A stretch of DNA of 64,000 nt from JABSOG01 sp965277695 (GCA_965277695.1 CBDIDQ010000021.1:62001-126000); one strand, 5' to 3'; counted from the stretch's first letter, positions 1 through 9,883 are shown. Notes: a model not told the origin generated them from the sequence alone. Numbers and translations: made by a program.

Positions 1-1
1 A

Positions 2-979
2 TTTACTGATCAAGGTGGCGTGACGTTTAAAGTGGTGCATGTCAACCAACACCAAGTCCACTTTAGTGTAACCGATACCGGTATAGGCATCGCACCAGAA
101 CATTTAGGGCTGATTTTTGAACCTTTTATGCAAGGTCAATCCGACGCCAGAGCCGGGGGCACCGGTTTGGGTTTAAGTATCACCAAGGCCCAAGTTGAAA
201 CCATGGGCGGGCATTTAATGGTTGAATCGCAATTACAACAGGGCAGTCGTTTCTTTTTTACCGTGCGACTGCCAGCAACCCACACTAATAATGCCGAACA
301 GCTAATTGATCACAGCCAAGCCACACCGTGCATCAACGTCAATGACCGACTGGCATTAGTTGTTGATGACAACTTAGATAATCGGGATTTATTGTATCAC
401 CTGCTGGTCGATATTGGCTTTACCGTTGAGTTTGCCGGAAACGGTCAGCAAGCCATCGAACAGGTCATCGAATGCCAGCCTGATATTGTCTTCATGGATA
501 TTTCAATGCCGGTGATGGACGGTAAAAAAGCCATCAAGGCGATCAGAAAACTGCAATTGAGCAGCCAGCCCCAGTGTATTGCGGTTACCGCTTCGGTATT
601 TGGCTGGGAAAAAAATGCCATTCTTGATTGTGGGTTTGATGATTTTGTCGCAAAACCGTTTTTACTTGAAGATATCTATAAAAGTATCAGTAAAGTCTTG
701 GGGATCAGCTATCCTAAAACGAAGTCATTAATAACCAAAGAAGCGTTACCGAGCGAAATAGAGATGGCACAAATCGCGATCCCCGACACACTCAAACAAC
801 AACTACTCGATGCCATCGAACTCAGTGATATTCAGGAAATTGAGAATACCCTAGTAAAACTGGCTGAGATAGGTAATGATGAAACCAGACTAAGCAAACA
901 TCTTGCTCGTTTGCTAGTAAATTATGATTTTGAAACCTTGCAAAAAGAAGTCAAAGAATCTGCCCATGCGCCTACATAA
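2..979 (+). CDS. Hybrid sensor histidine kinase, C-terminal part (HATPase-REC), 5' truncated by window edge
   Basis: The frame is open from base 2 (FTDQGGVTFKV), so a GTG at base 20 is internal and the gene begins outside the window. Residues 1-90 are the end of a HATPase_c domain: the N-box tail is followed by G1 DTGIGI, F-box FEPF and G2 GTGLGLSI. A receiver domain follows (about 115-235) with acidic pair VVDD, phospho-acceptor Asp in FMDISMP (about residue 166 of the fragment) and conserved Lys in AKPF. A short tail of roughly 80 residues has no recognised domain. The family phosphorylates itself on an upstream His, not visible here, and relays to the internal Asp. The next gene, a response-regulator cyclase, overlaps its 3' end by 14 bases, so the two are probably cotranscribed and may form a pathway. 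Confidence 0.9.
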   Translation, partial: FTDQGGVTFKVVHVNQHQVHFSVTDTGIGIAPEHLGLIFEPFMQGQSDARAGGTGLGLSITKAQVETMGGHLMVESQLQQGSRFFFTVRLPATHTNNAEQLIDHSQATPCINVNDRLALVVDDNLDNRDLLYHLLVDIGFTVEFAGNGQQAIEQVIECQPDIVFMDISMPVMDGKKAIKAIRKLQLSSQPQCIAVTASVFGWEKNAILDCGFDDFVAKPFLLEDIYKSISKVLGISYPKTKSLITKEALPSEIEMAQIAIPDTLKQQLLDAIELSDIQEIENTLVKLAEIGNDETRLSKHLARLLVNYDFETLQKEVKESAHAPT

Positions 980-2273
980 TTTAGCCCCACAGATCCCCGT
1001 AATTTTGGTGGTTGATGATACCCCAGCCAACCTCACATTAATGAGAAACATTCTCGAACCACAAGGGTTTAAAGTATTGCTGGCGACCTCAGGTGAAAAA
1101 GCCTTGTCATTACTAAATAAAATCATTCCAGACCTGATTTTGCTCGACATCATGATGCCCGGACTTGATGGTTTTGCCACCATTGAGCAGCTCAAGGCGC
1201 TCCCCAAAGCTGAAGATATTCCGGTTATTTTTGTCTCCGCCAAAACCGAAATCAAAGATATTACCCAAGGTTTTAAACTCGGTGCAGTCGACTACATCAC
1301 CAAGCCAATCCAAAGACTCGAAGTGCTAGCCAGAGTCCAAACCCATTTAAAAATTCGTCGATTACTGCAAATCGAGCGCTCCCAAAGCGAACAAATCAAA
1401 GCCATTATCGACAATATTTCGGATTGTGTTTTGGTGATCAACAAACAAGGCATCATTGCCTCAGCCAACCCAGCTACCGAGCACTTATTTGATTATCCAG
1501 AAGACATCTTGTGCCAGAAAAATATTGCCGAATTACTCAATTATAGTGGCGATCCCACGCACTTTGTCGAGCTGTTACTGGCTCACGATGACTCCGACTC
1601 TTGGTGGCAGCAACCCACCGGGCGATGCAGTAACAACAGCACTTTTCCGATTGAAATCAACGTACGAGAAATCTTTACCACCGAGCCGAGTTTTGTCATT
1701 GTGATCCAAGATATCAGTCTGCATCGTAATGAAATCGACTTATTACATCATCTCACCGAAACCGACCCGTTAACCAATATCAACAACCGTCGGCATTTTG
1801 AAATTTTATTATCGCAAAGCTGGCGTCAATGTCAGCGTAGTCAGCTATCGCTGTCGTTGTTATTTATTGATATCGATCATTTCAAATTATTCAACGACCA
1901 CTACGGCCACCAAGAGGGAGATAACTGCCTGCAAAAAGTGGCAGAGGCGCTGCAAAACACCCTATCGCGAGCGGTCGATTCAGTCTCCCGTTATGGTGGG
2001 GAAGAGTTTGTGGTGATCTTACCTGACACCACCTGTTCAGGCGCAATCAACGTTGGTGAACAGTTGCGAGCCAGCATAGCTGCGCTGGCCATCCCCCATG
2101 AACACTCATCTCACCAATGCGTCACCATCAGCCTTGGTGTGGCAACTTGCCGTTTTGACTTACCTGAGCCTGTGGCACATAACGCCAAAGCGCTATTGAA
2201 AATGGCTGATAACGCCTTGTACAACGCCAAAGAACAAGGTCGTAATCGGGTAGTGAGCTATATACCTGAATGA
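966..2273 (+). CDS. Response regulator with PAS and GGDEF domains (diguanylate cyclase)
   Basis: From the ATG at 966 the protein has a receiver domain (residues about 10-125, VVDD and phospho-acceptor D61 in LLDIMMPG), a PAS domain (about 140-255) and a GGDEF domain (about 265-430). The active-site loop is GGEEF at 344-348. An RxxD inhibitory site (RAVD, 335-338) lies five residues before it, so the cyclase should make c-di-GMP and be subject to product inhibition. No EAL domain follows. An in-frame ATG at 924 exists, but 966 starts directly before the receiver domain and overlaps the upstream kinase gene less. Phosphorylation by that neighbour is inferred from the overlap, not shown. Confidence 0.92.
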   Translation: MRLHNLAPQIPVILVVDDTPANLTLMRNILEPQGFKVLLATSGEKALSLLNKIIPDLILLDIMMPGLDGFATIEQLKALPKAEDIPVIFVSAKTEIKDITQGFKLGAVDYITKPIQRLEVLARVQTHLKIRRLLQIERSQSEQIKAIIDNISDCVLVINKQGIIASANPATEHLFDYPEDILCQKNIAELLNYSGDPTHFVELLLAHDDSDSWWQQPTGRCSNNSTFPIEINVREIFTTEPSFVIVIQDISLHRNEIDLLHHLTETDPLTNINNRRHFEILLSQSWRQCQRSQLSLSLLFIDIDHFKLFNDHYGHQEGDNCLQKVAEALQNTLSRAVDSVSRYGGEEFVVILPDTTCSGAINVGEQLRASIAALAIPHEHSSHQCVTISLGVATCRFDLPEPVAHNAKALLKMADNALYNAKEQGRNRVVSYIPE

Positions 2274-2454
2274 GCTTAGACTTGCTAGTGGACCCTAATA
2301 AACTAAAAAACAAACTGACACATCCGACCAGTTGCATTTAACTTTCAGATCTGCCAGAATCGAGTGAATAGGTTCCTAGTAGGTAAATAGCGAACCATAA
2401 ACGGTGCACTATAGCAGACCCGTACAGTGCTCAAATTAATTAAAGGATATCCAG

Positions 2455-4275
2455 ATGCCAGAATATAAAGCACCTATCGCAGATATGAAATTTCTGTTCG
2501 AATCGGTATTCGATCATTACAGTCATTACAGCAAATTTCCCGCATTCAGCGAAGCAACGCCTGATCTGGTTGACGTGATCATGACCGAATGTGCCAAGTT
2601 CAGCGAAAACGAATTATTACCGCTTAATCAAAGTGGCGACAAACAAGGATGTAAACTCGAAAACGGTAAAGTCACCACTCCCGATGGTTTTAAAGAAGCT
2701 TACCAGCAATTTGTCGAAGGTGGCTGGCAGGGATTATCCCACCCAGAAGCTTACGGCGGCCAAGGGTTACCCGCCTCAGTCGGCATTATCAAAGCCGAAA
2801 TCATGGGCACTGCCAACTGGTCTTGGAGCATGTATCCGGGTTTAAGCCTTGGTGCCATGAACACCATTTTGGCCCATGGCGACGAAGCGCAAAAACAACG
2901 GTATTTAACCAAACTCACCGAAGGTGCTTGGGCTGGTACCATGTGCCTGACAGAAGCCCAATGTGGTACTGATCTCGGTCAAGTTCGCACCAAAGCAGTG
3001 CCTAACGACGACGGCACTTATGACATTAGCGGCAGCAAAATATTCATCTCAGCTGGTGATCATGATTTCACCGAAAACATTGTTCATATCGTACTTGCCC
3101 GCCTGCCAGATGCTCCGAAGGGCACTAAAGGGATCTCGTTATTCATCGTGCCAAAAAACAAAGCCAATGAAGACGGTTCAGTGGGCGAATTTAACAACGT
3201 CAGCTGTGGTTCACTAGAAGACAAAATGGGCATCAAGGGTTCAGCCACTGCGGTGCTCAACTTTGACAATGCCAAAGGCGAATTAATTGGTCCTAAAAAC
3301 AAAGGCTTAGAGTGCATGTTCACCTTCATGAACACCGCTCGTGTCGGTACCGCCTTGCAAGGGGTTTGTACTGCTGAGCTGGCATACCAAAACTCACTGA
3401 CTTATGCCAAAGAGCGAATGTCGATGCGCTCATTGAGTGGGGTTAAAGCCCCGGATAAAGTCGCCGACCCTATCATTGTGCATCCTGATGTTCGTCGTAT
3501 GTTATTGACCCAAAAAGCCTTTGTCGAAGGTGGCCGGGCGATGATTTATTATGCCTCACAAATTGTTGATATCATGGATCAGGCCGCTACCGCCAAAGAG
3601 CGTGACGAAGCCGAAGATCGACTCGGTTTTGTCACCCCAATTTTAAAAGCATTTTTAACCGAAACCGGTTTGGAATCGGCCAATTTGGGCTTACAGATCT
3701 TCGGTGGTCATGGTTATATCAAAGAATGGGGTATGGAGCAGATAGTACGTGACGCGCGAATTTCAACCTTGTATGAAGGCACCACAGGGATTCAGGGTTT
3801 AGATTTATTAGGCCGTAAAATCTTGCTGGGCCGAGGTAAAACCCTCACCGCGTTTGCCAAAGAAGTGTTGATGTTCTGCAAAGATCACTCGATGATTTCA
3901 GACAACATTCATAAAAAACGGATGCATAAATTCATCTGGCCACTGAGTAAAGAAGTGGCTTTATGGCAACAATACACCTTACGTATTGCGCTAAAAACCA
4001 AAAAGAACCGTGACGTATTAGGTTCAGCCTCAGTAGATTATCTGATGTATTCTGGTTATATCATGATGGCCTATTTTTGGGCGATGATGGCACAAGCGGC
4101 CAATGAAAAAATTGCCGAGGGTACTGGTGACAAAGAGTTTTACCGTGCCAAGGTTAAAACCGCCGAGTTTTATTACAGCCGTATTTTACCGCGCACCAAA
4201 GCGTTGGCAAAAACCATGATGGCCAGTCCGAAGTCATTAATGTCGATGAAAGAAGACCAGTTTAGCTACTTGTAA
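2455..4275 (+). CDS. Acyl-CoA dehydrogenase, long (DmdC-like) subfamily
   Basis: This 606-residue FAD enzyme would introduce a trans-2 double bond into an acyl-CoA and pass electrons to ETF. In order it has a short N-terminal helical extension, the ACAD N-domain, the middle beta domain with CLTEAQCGTD, the C-terminal helical domain and an extra C-terminal helical domain. The catalytic base is E441 in YEGTTGIQG. About 600 residues rather than 380, with both extensions, is typical of the subfamily that includes 3-methylmercaptopropionyl-CoA dehydrogenase and several long-chain enzymes, so the substrate cannot be read from sequence. An AAAGGA ribosome site sits just before the ATG. It appears monocistronic, with a hairpin after the stop. 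Confidence 0.93.
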   Translation: MPEYKAPIADMKFLFESVFDHYSHYSKFPAFSEATPDLVDVIMTECAKFSENELLPLNQSGDKQGCKLENGKVTTPDGFKEAYQQFVEGGWQGLSHPEAYGGQGLPASVGIIKAEIMGTANWSWSMYPGLSLGAMNTILAHGDEAQKQRYLTKLTEGAWAGTMCLTEAQCGTDLGQVRTKAVPNDDGTYDISGSKIFISAGDHDFTENIVHIVLARLPDAPKGTKGISLFIVPKNKANEDGSVGEFNNVSCGSLEDKMGIKGSATAVLNFDNAKGELIGPKNKGLECMFTFMNTARVGTALQGVCTAELAYQNSLTYAKERMSMRSLSGVKAPDKVADPIIVHPDVRRMLLTQKAFVEGGRAMIYYASQIVDIMDQAATAKERDEAEDRLGFVTPILKAFLTETGLESANLGLQIFGGHGYIKEWGMEQIVRDARISTLYEGTTGIQGLDLLGRKILLGRGKTLTAFAKEVLMFCKDHSMISDNIHKKRMHKFIWPLSKEVALWQQYTLRIALKTKKNRDVLGSASVDYLMYSGYIMMAYFWAMMAQAANEKIAEGTGDKEFYRAKVKTAEFYYSRILPRTKALAKTMMASPKSLMSMKEDQFSYL

Positions 4276-4288
4276 AACCCTACCATCT

Positions 4289-4315
4289 GGGTGTGCATAA
4301 CAAATGTGCACACCC
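4289..4315 (+). terminator. Hairpin after the acyl-CoA dehydrogenase gene
   Basis: A perfect 9-bp stem (gggtgtgca / tgcacaccc) with a 9-nt loop starts 14 bases after the stop codon. It lacks a clear T-run, so intrinsic termination is plausible but not certain. Confidence 0.45.
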
Positions 4316-4411
4316 GAAAATCACCTCGGTTTGCACCCTCGCCCTAATCAGTTACAATAACGCCCTTCAAACCATTCACTTTTCCTTTAAAGAGTCAGTA
4401 GAGAACCCATC

Positions 4412-4894
4412 ATGCAAATAGCCAATAAGCACGTCGTACAATTTAATTATGAATTAAAAGATCAAAATGGCGAAGTCCTCGAAACCTCCTCCAGTGAAGA
4501 GCCGGTTGCCTACCTTCATGGCAGCAACAATATTATGCCGGGTCTATCAACGGCAATGGAAGGCAAAGTTAAAGGCGATAAATTCAGCACAACCCTAGCA
4601 GCCAAAGACGCCTATGGCGAACGCAAAGACGATGCTGAGCAACGTATTCCGGTTAAACACCTAATTGGTGGCAGCAGATGGAAAAAAGGCATGGTCGCAG
4701 CTGTCGAAACCGACAACGGTCAACGTCAAGTCACCATCATCAAAATGGGCAAATTCATGGTTACTGTCGACACCAACCACCCACTAGCTGGCAAAGTATT
4801 AACCTTCGACATTGAAGTAATTGATGTCCGTCCTGCCACTGACGAAGAAGTCGCTCACGGCCATGCTCACGGAGCTGGCGGTCATCATCATTAA
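4412..4894 (+). CDS. slyD: FKBP-type peptidyl-prolyl isomerase SlyD
   Basis: The 160-residue product matches SlyD throughout. The FKBP core with YLHGSNNIMPGL and DAYGER is interrupted by the chaperone insert-in-flap domain (IPVKHLIGG to MVTVDTNHPLAG), then the core resumes with LTFDIEVIDVR. The tail HGHAHGAGGHHH is His-rich, as in the nickel-binding tail of E. coli SlyD, but shorter. SlyD isomerises prolyl bonds and acts as a cytosolic chaperone and nickel donor for hydrogenase maturation. No hydrogenase genes are in the window. The neighbours look unrelated. Confidence 0.93.
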   Translation: MQIANKHVVQFNYELKDQNGEVLETSSSEEPVAYLHGSNNIMPGLSTAMEGKVKGDKFSTTLAAKDAYGERKDDAEQRIPVKHLIGGSRWKKGMVAAVETDNGQRQVTIIKMGKFMVTVDTNHPLAGKVLTFDIEVIDVRPATDEEVAHGHAHGAGGHHH

Positions 4895-4902
4895 GAAATT
4901 GT

Positions 4903-5246
4903 GTAACTATTCAGCCTAACTATCGATTTAAAGTCTTTTTCTTTTGACACTCCCGTTACACGGGCAGGTGGGCTGTTCAGGTATCTGGAGCGCTTTGTTC
5001 TTTACAAGCAAAACATTCACCACGGAGACACGGGGTCACGGGGTCACGGAGAAGGTCAAAAGCAAAACAGTTATAAATAGCTGGCTTTTGACTGTGTTTT
5101 TCTCCGTATCTCCGTGCCTCCGTGGTCAAAATGTTTTTATTTTTTTAAGAACGAAGCGCTCCAGTGACTTGAAAAGCTAGTCAAACCCTTAAGGCAATCA
5201 CAATTTTCATTCCTAAGGTTTAATTACCCACAAGCTGAATAGTTAC
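4903..5246. repeat. Palindromic dispersed element, copy 1, with 13-bp outer inverted repeats
   Basis: The gene-free stretch between slyD and the M2 peptidase gene is almost wholly one symmetrical structure. Its outer ends are a perfect inverted repeat, gtaactattcagc at 4903-4915 and gctgaatagttac at 5234-5246. Inside, 4986-5163 is a long imperfect palindrome bounded by tggagcgct / agcgctcca, with arms containing ccacggagacacgg and its complement. A second copy of the inner palindrome is at 33972-34154 and a half copy at 39754-39800. No long open frame lies in it; a 78-codon frame in the arm is translated repeat. Confidence 0.85.
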
Positions 5247-5280
5247 AAAGTAATTAACAGTTAATAATTAAGAGTGCTTT

Positions 5281-7080
5281 ATGAAACTAACCAATAAACG
5301 ACTGGCGGCTTCGCTATGCGGGCTGTTGCTCAGCGGTCAGGCGGTGGCGGCCAACCCAACGGCTGCCGAGGCAAAAGCCTTTATCGAGCGGGCTGAGAAA
5401 CAGCTCACCAAATTATCAGAAAACCGTTTTCGAGCGATTTGGGTGCAAGACACCTTTATCACCACTGACACCCAAACCACAGCGGCCAAAGCGGTTGAAG
5501 CTTTTATCGCAGCAACAGTGGCATTTGCCAATGAAGCCAATGCCTTCAGTGATACCAAACTTGACCCTGCGACACGGCGTAAACTCGACTTGCTAAAACT
5601 GTCGCTGCCCTTACCTGCGCCTTCTGATCCAGCCAAAATCAACGAATTGAGCAAACTGGCTTCTCACCTGCCGGGTTTATATGGCAAAAACAAATATTGT
5701 CGTCCTTCTGGCGAGTGTTTGTATGAAGGTGACATGGGTGAAATCATAGCCAATAGCCGTAATGCTGATGAACTGCTCGAAATTTGGCAAGGTTGGCGTC
5801 AAGTGGCACCGCCGATGCGTGAACATTACAGCCGCATGATTGAACTGACCAATGAAGGCGCAGCTGAGTTTGGCTATGGCGACTTGGGTGGTTACTGGCG
5901 TTCTAAATACGACATGAGTGCCAATGCATTTTCTAACGAGCTAGAGCGGGTATTTGCGCAAGTCAAACCACTTTACAACTCACTACAATGTCATGTCAGA
6001 GCCAAGCTCGGTGAAACATATGGCACCGATATCGTCAAACAAAATGAAGCTATTCCAGCGCATTTGACTGGCAATATGTGGGCACAAGACTGGGCTAATA
6101 TCTACGATTTGGTGGCACCTAAAGAGGTCAAAGCCAGCTACGACCTCACCAGCATCATTAAAGCACAAAAAATGTCAGAAAAAGACATGGTAAAACATGC
6201 TGAGAACTTCTTTGTTTCGCTGGGAATGGGCGAATTACCGGAGACTTTTTGGCGTCGCTCACAATTTACCAAACCACTGGACCGTGATGTTGTCTGTCAT
6301 GCCAGTGCCGAGGACATTGATGGCATAGAAGATTTACGAATTAAAATGTGCATTCAAAAAAATGCCGAAGATTTTAAAACCATCCACCATGAACTCGGCC
6401 ACTTATATTACTTCCGTGCCTACCAAAACCAGCCTTACTTGTTCAAAGAAAGTGCCAATGGCGGTTTTCATGAAGCAATCGGTGATGCTATTGCCTTATC
6501 CATCACCCCTAAATACCTGAAAAAAATTGGCCTGATTGACACCATTCCCGGTGCCGAAGAAGACATTCCAGCACTGCTGCGAATGGCATTAGATAAAGTG
6601 GCCTTTTTGCCTTGGAGTTTATTGGTAGACAAATGGCGTTGGCAAGTGGCCAGCGGCGAAGTCAAACCTGAAAACTACAATGCCGCTTGGTGGAAATTAC
6701 GTGAATCATACCAAGGTATCAAAGCTCCGGTAGCGCGTAGCGAAGCCGACTTTGATCCCGGTGCCAAGTTCCACGTACCTGGTAATGTTTCATACACCCG
6801 TTATTTTGTTGCCGACATCATGCAGTTCCAATTCCACCAAGCGCTGTGCGAGATCGCAGGCAATGATGAAGCGTTACATCGTTGCTCTATTTACGACAAC
6901 AAAAAAGCCGGTAAAAAACTCAACGACATGCTCAGCATGGGCATGAGCAAACCTTGGCCACAAGCGTTGAAAGCAATGTCAGGCGAAACCACCATGGACG
7001 CCACTGCCTTGTTAGAATATTTTGCGCCATTGCAGCAATGGCTTGATATACAAAATAAAGGCCGTAGCTGTGGCTGGTAA
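5281..7080 (+). CDS. Peptidase family M2 (ACE-like) zinc dipeptidase, exported
   Basis: A Sec signal peptide (residues 1-23, ending AVA) precedes a 575-residue M2 domain. The zinc site is complete: H370 E371 L G H374 and third ligand E398 in GGFHEAIGD, the same 24-residue spacing from the second His as in angiotensin-converting enzyme. The conserved late motif around YTRYFVADIMQFQF is present. A cysteine pair in KYCRPSGEC suggests a periplasmic disulphide. The family removes C-terminal dipeptides from oligopeptides. It would act in the periplasm or outside the cell, probably in peptide scavenging. It stands alone between a repeat element and a hairpin. Confidence 0.94.
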   Translation: MKLTNKRLAASLCGLLLSGQAVAANPTAAEAKAFIERAEKQLTKLSENRFRAIWVQDTFITTDTQTTAAKAVEAFIAATVAFANEANAFSDTKLDPATRRKLDLLKLSLPLPAPSDPAKINELSKLASHLPGLYGKNKYCRPSGECLYEGDMGEIIANSRNADELLEIWQGWRQVAPPMREHYSRMIELTNEGAAEFGYGDLGGYWRSKYDMSANAFSNELERVFAQVKPLYNSLQCHVRAKLGETYGTDIVKQNEAIPAHLTGNMWAQDWANIYDLVAPKEVKASYDLTSIIKAQKMSEKDMVKHAENFFVSLGMGELPETFWRRSQFTKPLDRDVVCHASAEDIDGIEDLRIKMCIQKNAEDFKTIHHELGHLYYFRAYQNQPYLFKESANGGFHEAIGDAIALSITPKYLKKIGLIDTIPGAEEDIPALLRMALDKVAFLPWSLLVDKWRWQVASGEVKPENYNAAWWKLRESYQGIKAPVARSEADFDPGAKFHVPGNVSYTRYFVADIMQFQFHQALCEIAGNDEALHRCSIYDNKKAGKKLNDMLSMGMSKPWPQALKAMSGETTMDATALLEYFAPLQQWLDIQNKGRSCGW

Positions 7081-7130
7081 TGTACAAATAATATATAAAT
7101 AGTGCATAGCTCAACCTGATATAACCAACA

Positions 7131-7158
7131 AACGACGGGCGCTGTCCCGCCCGTCGTT
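7131..7158 (+). terminator. Strong hairpin after the M2 peptidase gene
   Basis: A perfect 11-bp GC-rich inverted repeat (aacgacgggcg / cgcccgtcgtt) with a 6-nt loop lies 50 bases past the stop. Only aattt follows, so it is a likely but not classical terminator. It separates the peptidase from the defence-like cassette. Confidence 0.6.
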
Positions 7159-7259
7159 AATTTCCGTAGATTTGCGTCAATTCTGAACCTTGCAAAAGCC
7201 CTCGCGCTGCTTTACCCTTCAAGACATCCTGAAGTCACTCATTCGTTTAGGAACAAAAG

Positions 7260-8537
7260 ATGTTAATCGAGTTCTCTGTCGAAAATTACAAGGTTTTCAA
7301 GGGCAGAACTACCCTGTCCATGATTGCCAACAGCACTTACCAGGAAAACCCTGAAACCCAATGTGTTCATACCAACTTTACTGATATTCCATTATCTAAT
7401 GCCGCGATCATTTATGGTGCTAACGGCGCGGGCAAATCCAGCTTTATTGAAGCCTTGGCTTTTTTCAAAAACCTGATCAATCAAGGCTTTGTTGAACAGG
7501 AAAAAAACCTTAATTATCAACCCTTTTTATTTGCTGACAGCGCAACTCAAGCGCCGACTCAGTTCGAACTCATTTTCATTGGCCATGATGATATTAAATA
7601 CCACTATGGATTATCACTGAACAACGAAAGGGTCACCGCCGAATTTTTGTTAGCGTTTGACAAAGCAGGCGCAGATGCCAACACCCTTTTTTCTCGGGTT
7701 TATGACCCCGAGATTAACGAGTATGATCACTATCATCCGGGGCTCAATGAAACTGAGGCGACCATCAAGCGGATCATCGCTAAACTGGCCAAAAACCCCA
7801 AAGTCACATTTTTGCGCTTATTGTGTCAATATAATGCCCATCAAATCCACATGATCACCCGCTGGATGGCGGCTTCGATTTTTGTTGTGCCCTTTGTCAA
7901 AAACGAATCATTTGAAGACCTGACCAAATCCACACTGATCTCGCAAATGAAAGACCCCCACAGAGGCAGGCAATACAAACAAGCCATGATTGAGCTGCTG
8001 CAACACTTCGATCTCAACATTGCCGATATCACGGTAAGCAAACAATCGCTCGACTTGCCGGAAACTATGTCTGAGGCAGTCAAAGCACAAAAGCTCGAAG
8101 GTGGTGAAGACCAAATTCAGCTACATCATCGTGTTTCCAATGGCAAAACCTACCCGGTCAACTATGACAATTTATCCTCCGGCAGCAGAAAGTTAATCAA
8201 CCTGTGTGGATTTCTCTACCAGTGCAGACATTCAACCCACACCAAAGTCCTAGTATTTGATGAAATCGAATCATCATTTCATCCTTATGTGGTCAAAAAG
8301 CTCTATCAAATGCTGAGCAAAGACAACAACAGCCACATTCAACTCATCATCACCACCCACTCCCCCACCTTACTAGACCCAACCCTAATAAGAAGAGATC
8401 AAGTTTGGTTCATCGACAAAAACCCCGATTTATACAGCAAACTAACTAACCTAATGGACGCCAATCCAGCCGCCACCGACGACATCGCCAAAGGTTGGTT
8501 AGAAGGGCTTTATGGTGGGGTGCCGAAGATTTCTTGA
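7260..8537 (+). CDS. AAA (RloA/AbiL-type) ATPase, first of a tandem pair
   Basis: This 425-residue ABC/SMC-like ATPase has Walker A GANGAGKS (53-60), a signature-like LSSGSRK (about 304-310), Walker B VLVFDEIE (about 330-337) and the H-loop TTHSPTLLDP (about 364). The open insert between Walker A and signature is the variable coiled or sensor region of the AAA_15/AAA_21 family. It ends with LEGLYGGVPKIS, echoing LGGVPSFA at the end of the next ATPase, so the two are distant paralogues. An AGGA site precedes the ATG. Such ATPases commonly pair with TOPRIM or HNH effectors in abortive infection systems. A role with the two genes downstream is inferred from position. Confidence 0.85.
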   Translation: MLIEFSVENYKVFKGRTTLSMIANSTYQENPETQCVHTNFTDIPLSNAAIIYGANGAGKSSFIEALAFFKNLINQGFVEQEKNLNYQPFLFADSATQAPTQFELIFIGHDDIKYHYGLSLNNERVTAEFLLAFDKAGADANTLFSRVYDPEINEYDHYHPGLNETEATIKRIIAKLAKNPKVTFLRLLCQYNAHQIHMITRWMAASIFVVPFVKNESFEDLTKSTLISQMKDPHRGRQYKQAMIELLQHFDLNIADITVSKQSLDLPETMSEAVKAQKLEGGEDQIQLHHRVSNGKTYPVNYDNLSSGSRKLINLCGFLYQCRHSTHTKVLVFDEIESSFHPYVVKKLYQMLSKDNNSHIQLIITTHSPTLLDPTLIRRDQVWFIDKNPDLYSKLTNLMDANPAATDDIAKGWLEGLYGGVPKIS

Positions 8538-8650
8538 ATCAGTATTAGCTTTACACTTAGGCCATTTTATTCAATACTAGCGCTCTACAGACATAAAAAC
8601 GTCTAATAAGGCTAAGCAAGGTCAAAAGTGGTTAAAAGAGGTGAAGAGCA

Positions 8651-9874
8651 GTGATTAAATGGTTTAGGTTTAAAAATTTCGAGTCCTATCGTAACGATTG
8701 CCTCGTCGACTTGACTGTCAATAAAAAAGTCGCTCATAGTTATTTTGACCATGAAATGGCTGATGGCAGCAAGGTTGCTAAGGTCTTAGGTGTATTTGGT
8801 GCCAATGGCTCGGGTAAATCTAACTTACTTCAACCATTGGCTTTTGCTTCGTGGTTTATTGCTCACTCCTTTAAAGAAATGGAAGACGACGAAAAATTAC
8901 CTTATTTTCCTCATTTTGCTGCTCAAGATCAGAATAGCGAGATAGAAGTTTCTTTTTACATACCTACCGAAATTGATATCGAATTCAACTACTTTATTGA
9001 ATTCAACAAGCATAGAGCCATTCGAGAAACACTGAAAGTTAAAACCTCAAGGTTGTTTACCAGCCTTTTTGATCGGCGCTATAACGAAGAAAAAAGCCAA
9101 TATATCGTTAAAAAAAACAATCAAACCTTGCCAACAACAAAGCACATATTAGAGCAAACCCCACAGAATTGTTCATTAATTTCATACGTTTCTCGTCTGT
9201 CAGACAAAAAGTTTAACGAGACCAATGTAGTCAGCATAGTCGCCACGGTTTTCGGTATGAATGATTCTAACCTCAGCTCGTCAGGCCGCAGAAGTGAGGT
9301 TTATAATCTCAATGAAGTGACCAAATTATTTGCCGACCATGACGAAATCTTTTCAATAGTAAAAGGCTTACTGCAAAAATATGATTTAGGACTCGACGAT
9401 ATTGTCATTGAAGAAACCACCGTGCTCACTGCCGATGGCGAAGAAGAATCCAGACTCATGCCTTTTTGTATTCACAATCATCAAGGTAAACCTTACAGAT
9501 TACCCCTGCACCGTGAATCCAGCGGCACCCAATCAGCCTATAAAATGCTGGCTTCGATTGCCTTACGACTTAAACAAGGTGGTATATCCGTTTTAGATGA
9601 GTTCGACAATGACCTACACCCTCAACTCACCGCTGAAATCATCAACTTATTTAAAGATGAAAGCACTAATCCCAAAAACGCGCAGTTGATTTTTACCTCA
9701 CACTCACCTGAAATATTGAAACTGCTGAGGAAGCAACATGTCTATCTCACCGAAAAGTCTGACTGTGAATCCGAGGCTTGGCGGGCTGATGACATTGAAG
9801 GATTAAAAGAGCGGGATAATCTTTATGCCAAATATATTAGCGGTGCTCTTGGCGGCGTACCTTCTTTTGCTTAA
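8651..9874 (+). CDS. AAA (AbiLi/RloA-type) ATPase, second of the pair
   Basis: The start is GTG at 8651 with a good upstream GAGGTGAAG site. The 407-residue protein carries Walker A GANGSGKS (50-57), signature ESSGTQS (about 290), Walker B ISVLDEFD (about 313-320) and H-loop FTSHSPEIL (about 348). The acidic residue after Walker B and the fused N- and C-lobes match RloA/AbiL ATPases. It ends 9 bases before the RloB-like gene, close spacing typical of the two-gene AbiL or RloAB arrangement. The 113-base gap from the first ATPase contains no clear terminator. Confidence 0.87.
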   Translation: MIKWFRFKNFESYRNDCLVDLTVNKKVAHSYFDHEMADGSKVAKVLGVFGANGSGKSNLLQPLAFASWFIAHSFKEMEDDEKLPYFPHFAAQDQNSEIEVSFYIPTEIDIEFNYFIEFNKHRAIRETLKVKTSRLFTSLFDRRYNEEKSQYIVKKNNQTLPTTKHILEQTPQNCSLISYVSRLSDKKFNETNVVSIVATVFGMNDSNLSSSGRRSEVYNLNEVTKLFADHDEIFSIVKGLLQKYDLGLDDIVIEETTVLTADGEEESRLMPFCIHNHQGKPYRLPLHRESSGTQSAYKMLASIALRLKQGGISVLDEFDNDLHPQLTAEIINLFKDESTNPKNAQLIFTSHSPEILKLLRKQHVYLTEKSDCESEAWRADDIEGLKERDNLYAKYISGALGGVPSFA

Positions 9875-9883
9875 GGATTGATG

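Noticed and set aside
4944..5180. 78-codon frame between slyD and the M2 peptidase gene
   Set aside because: It translates the arm of the palindromic element and has no ribosome site or domain.
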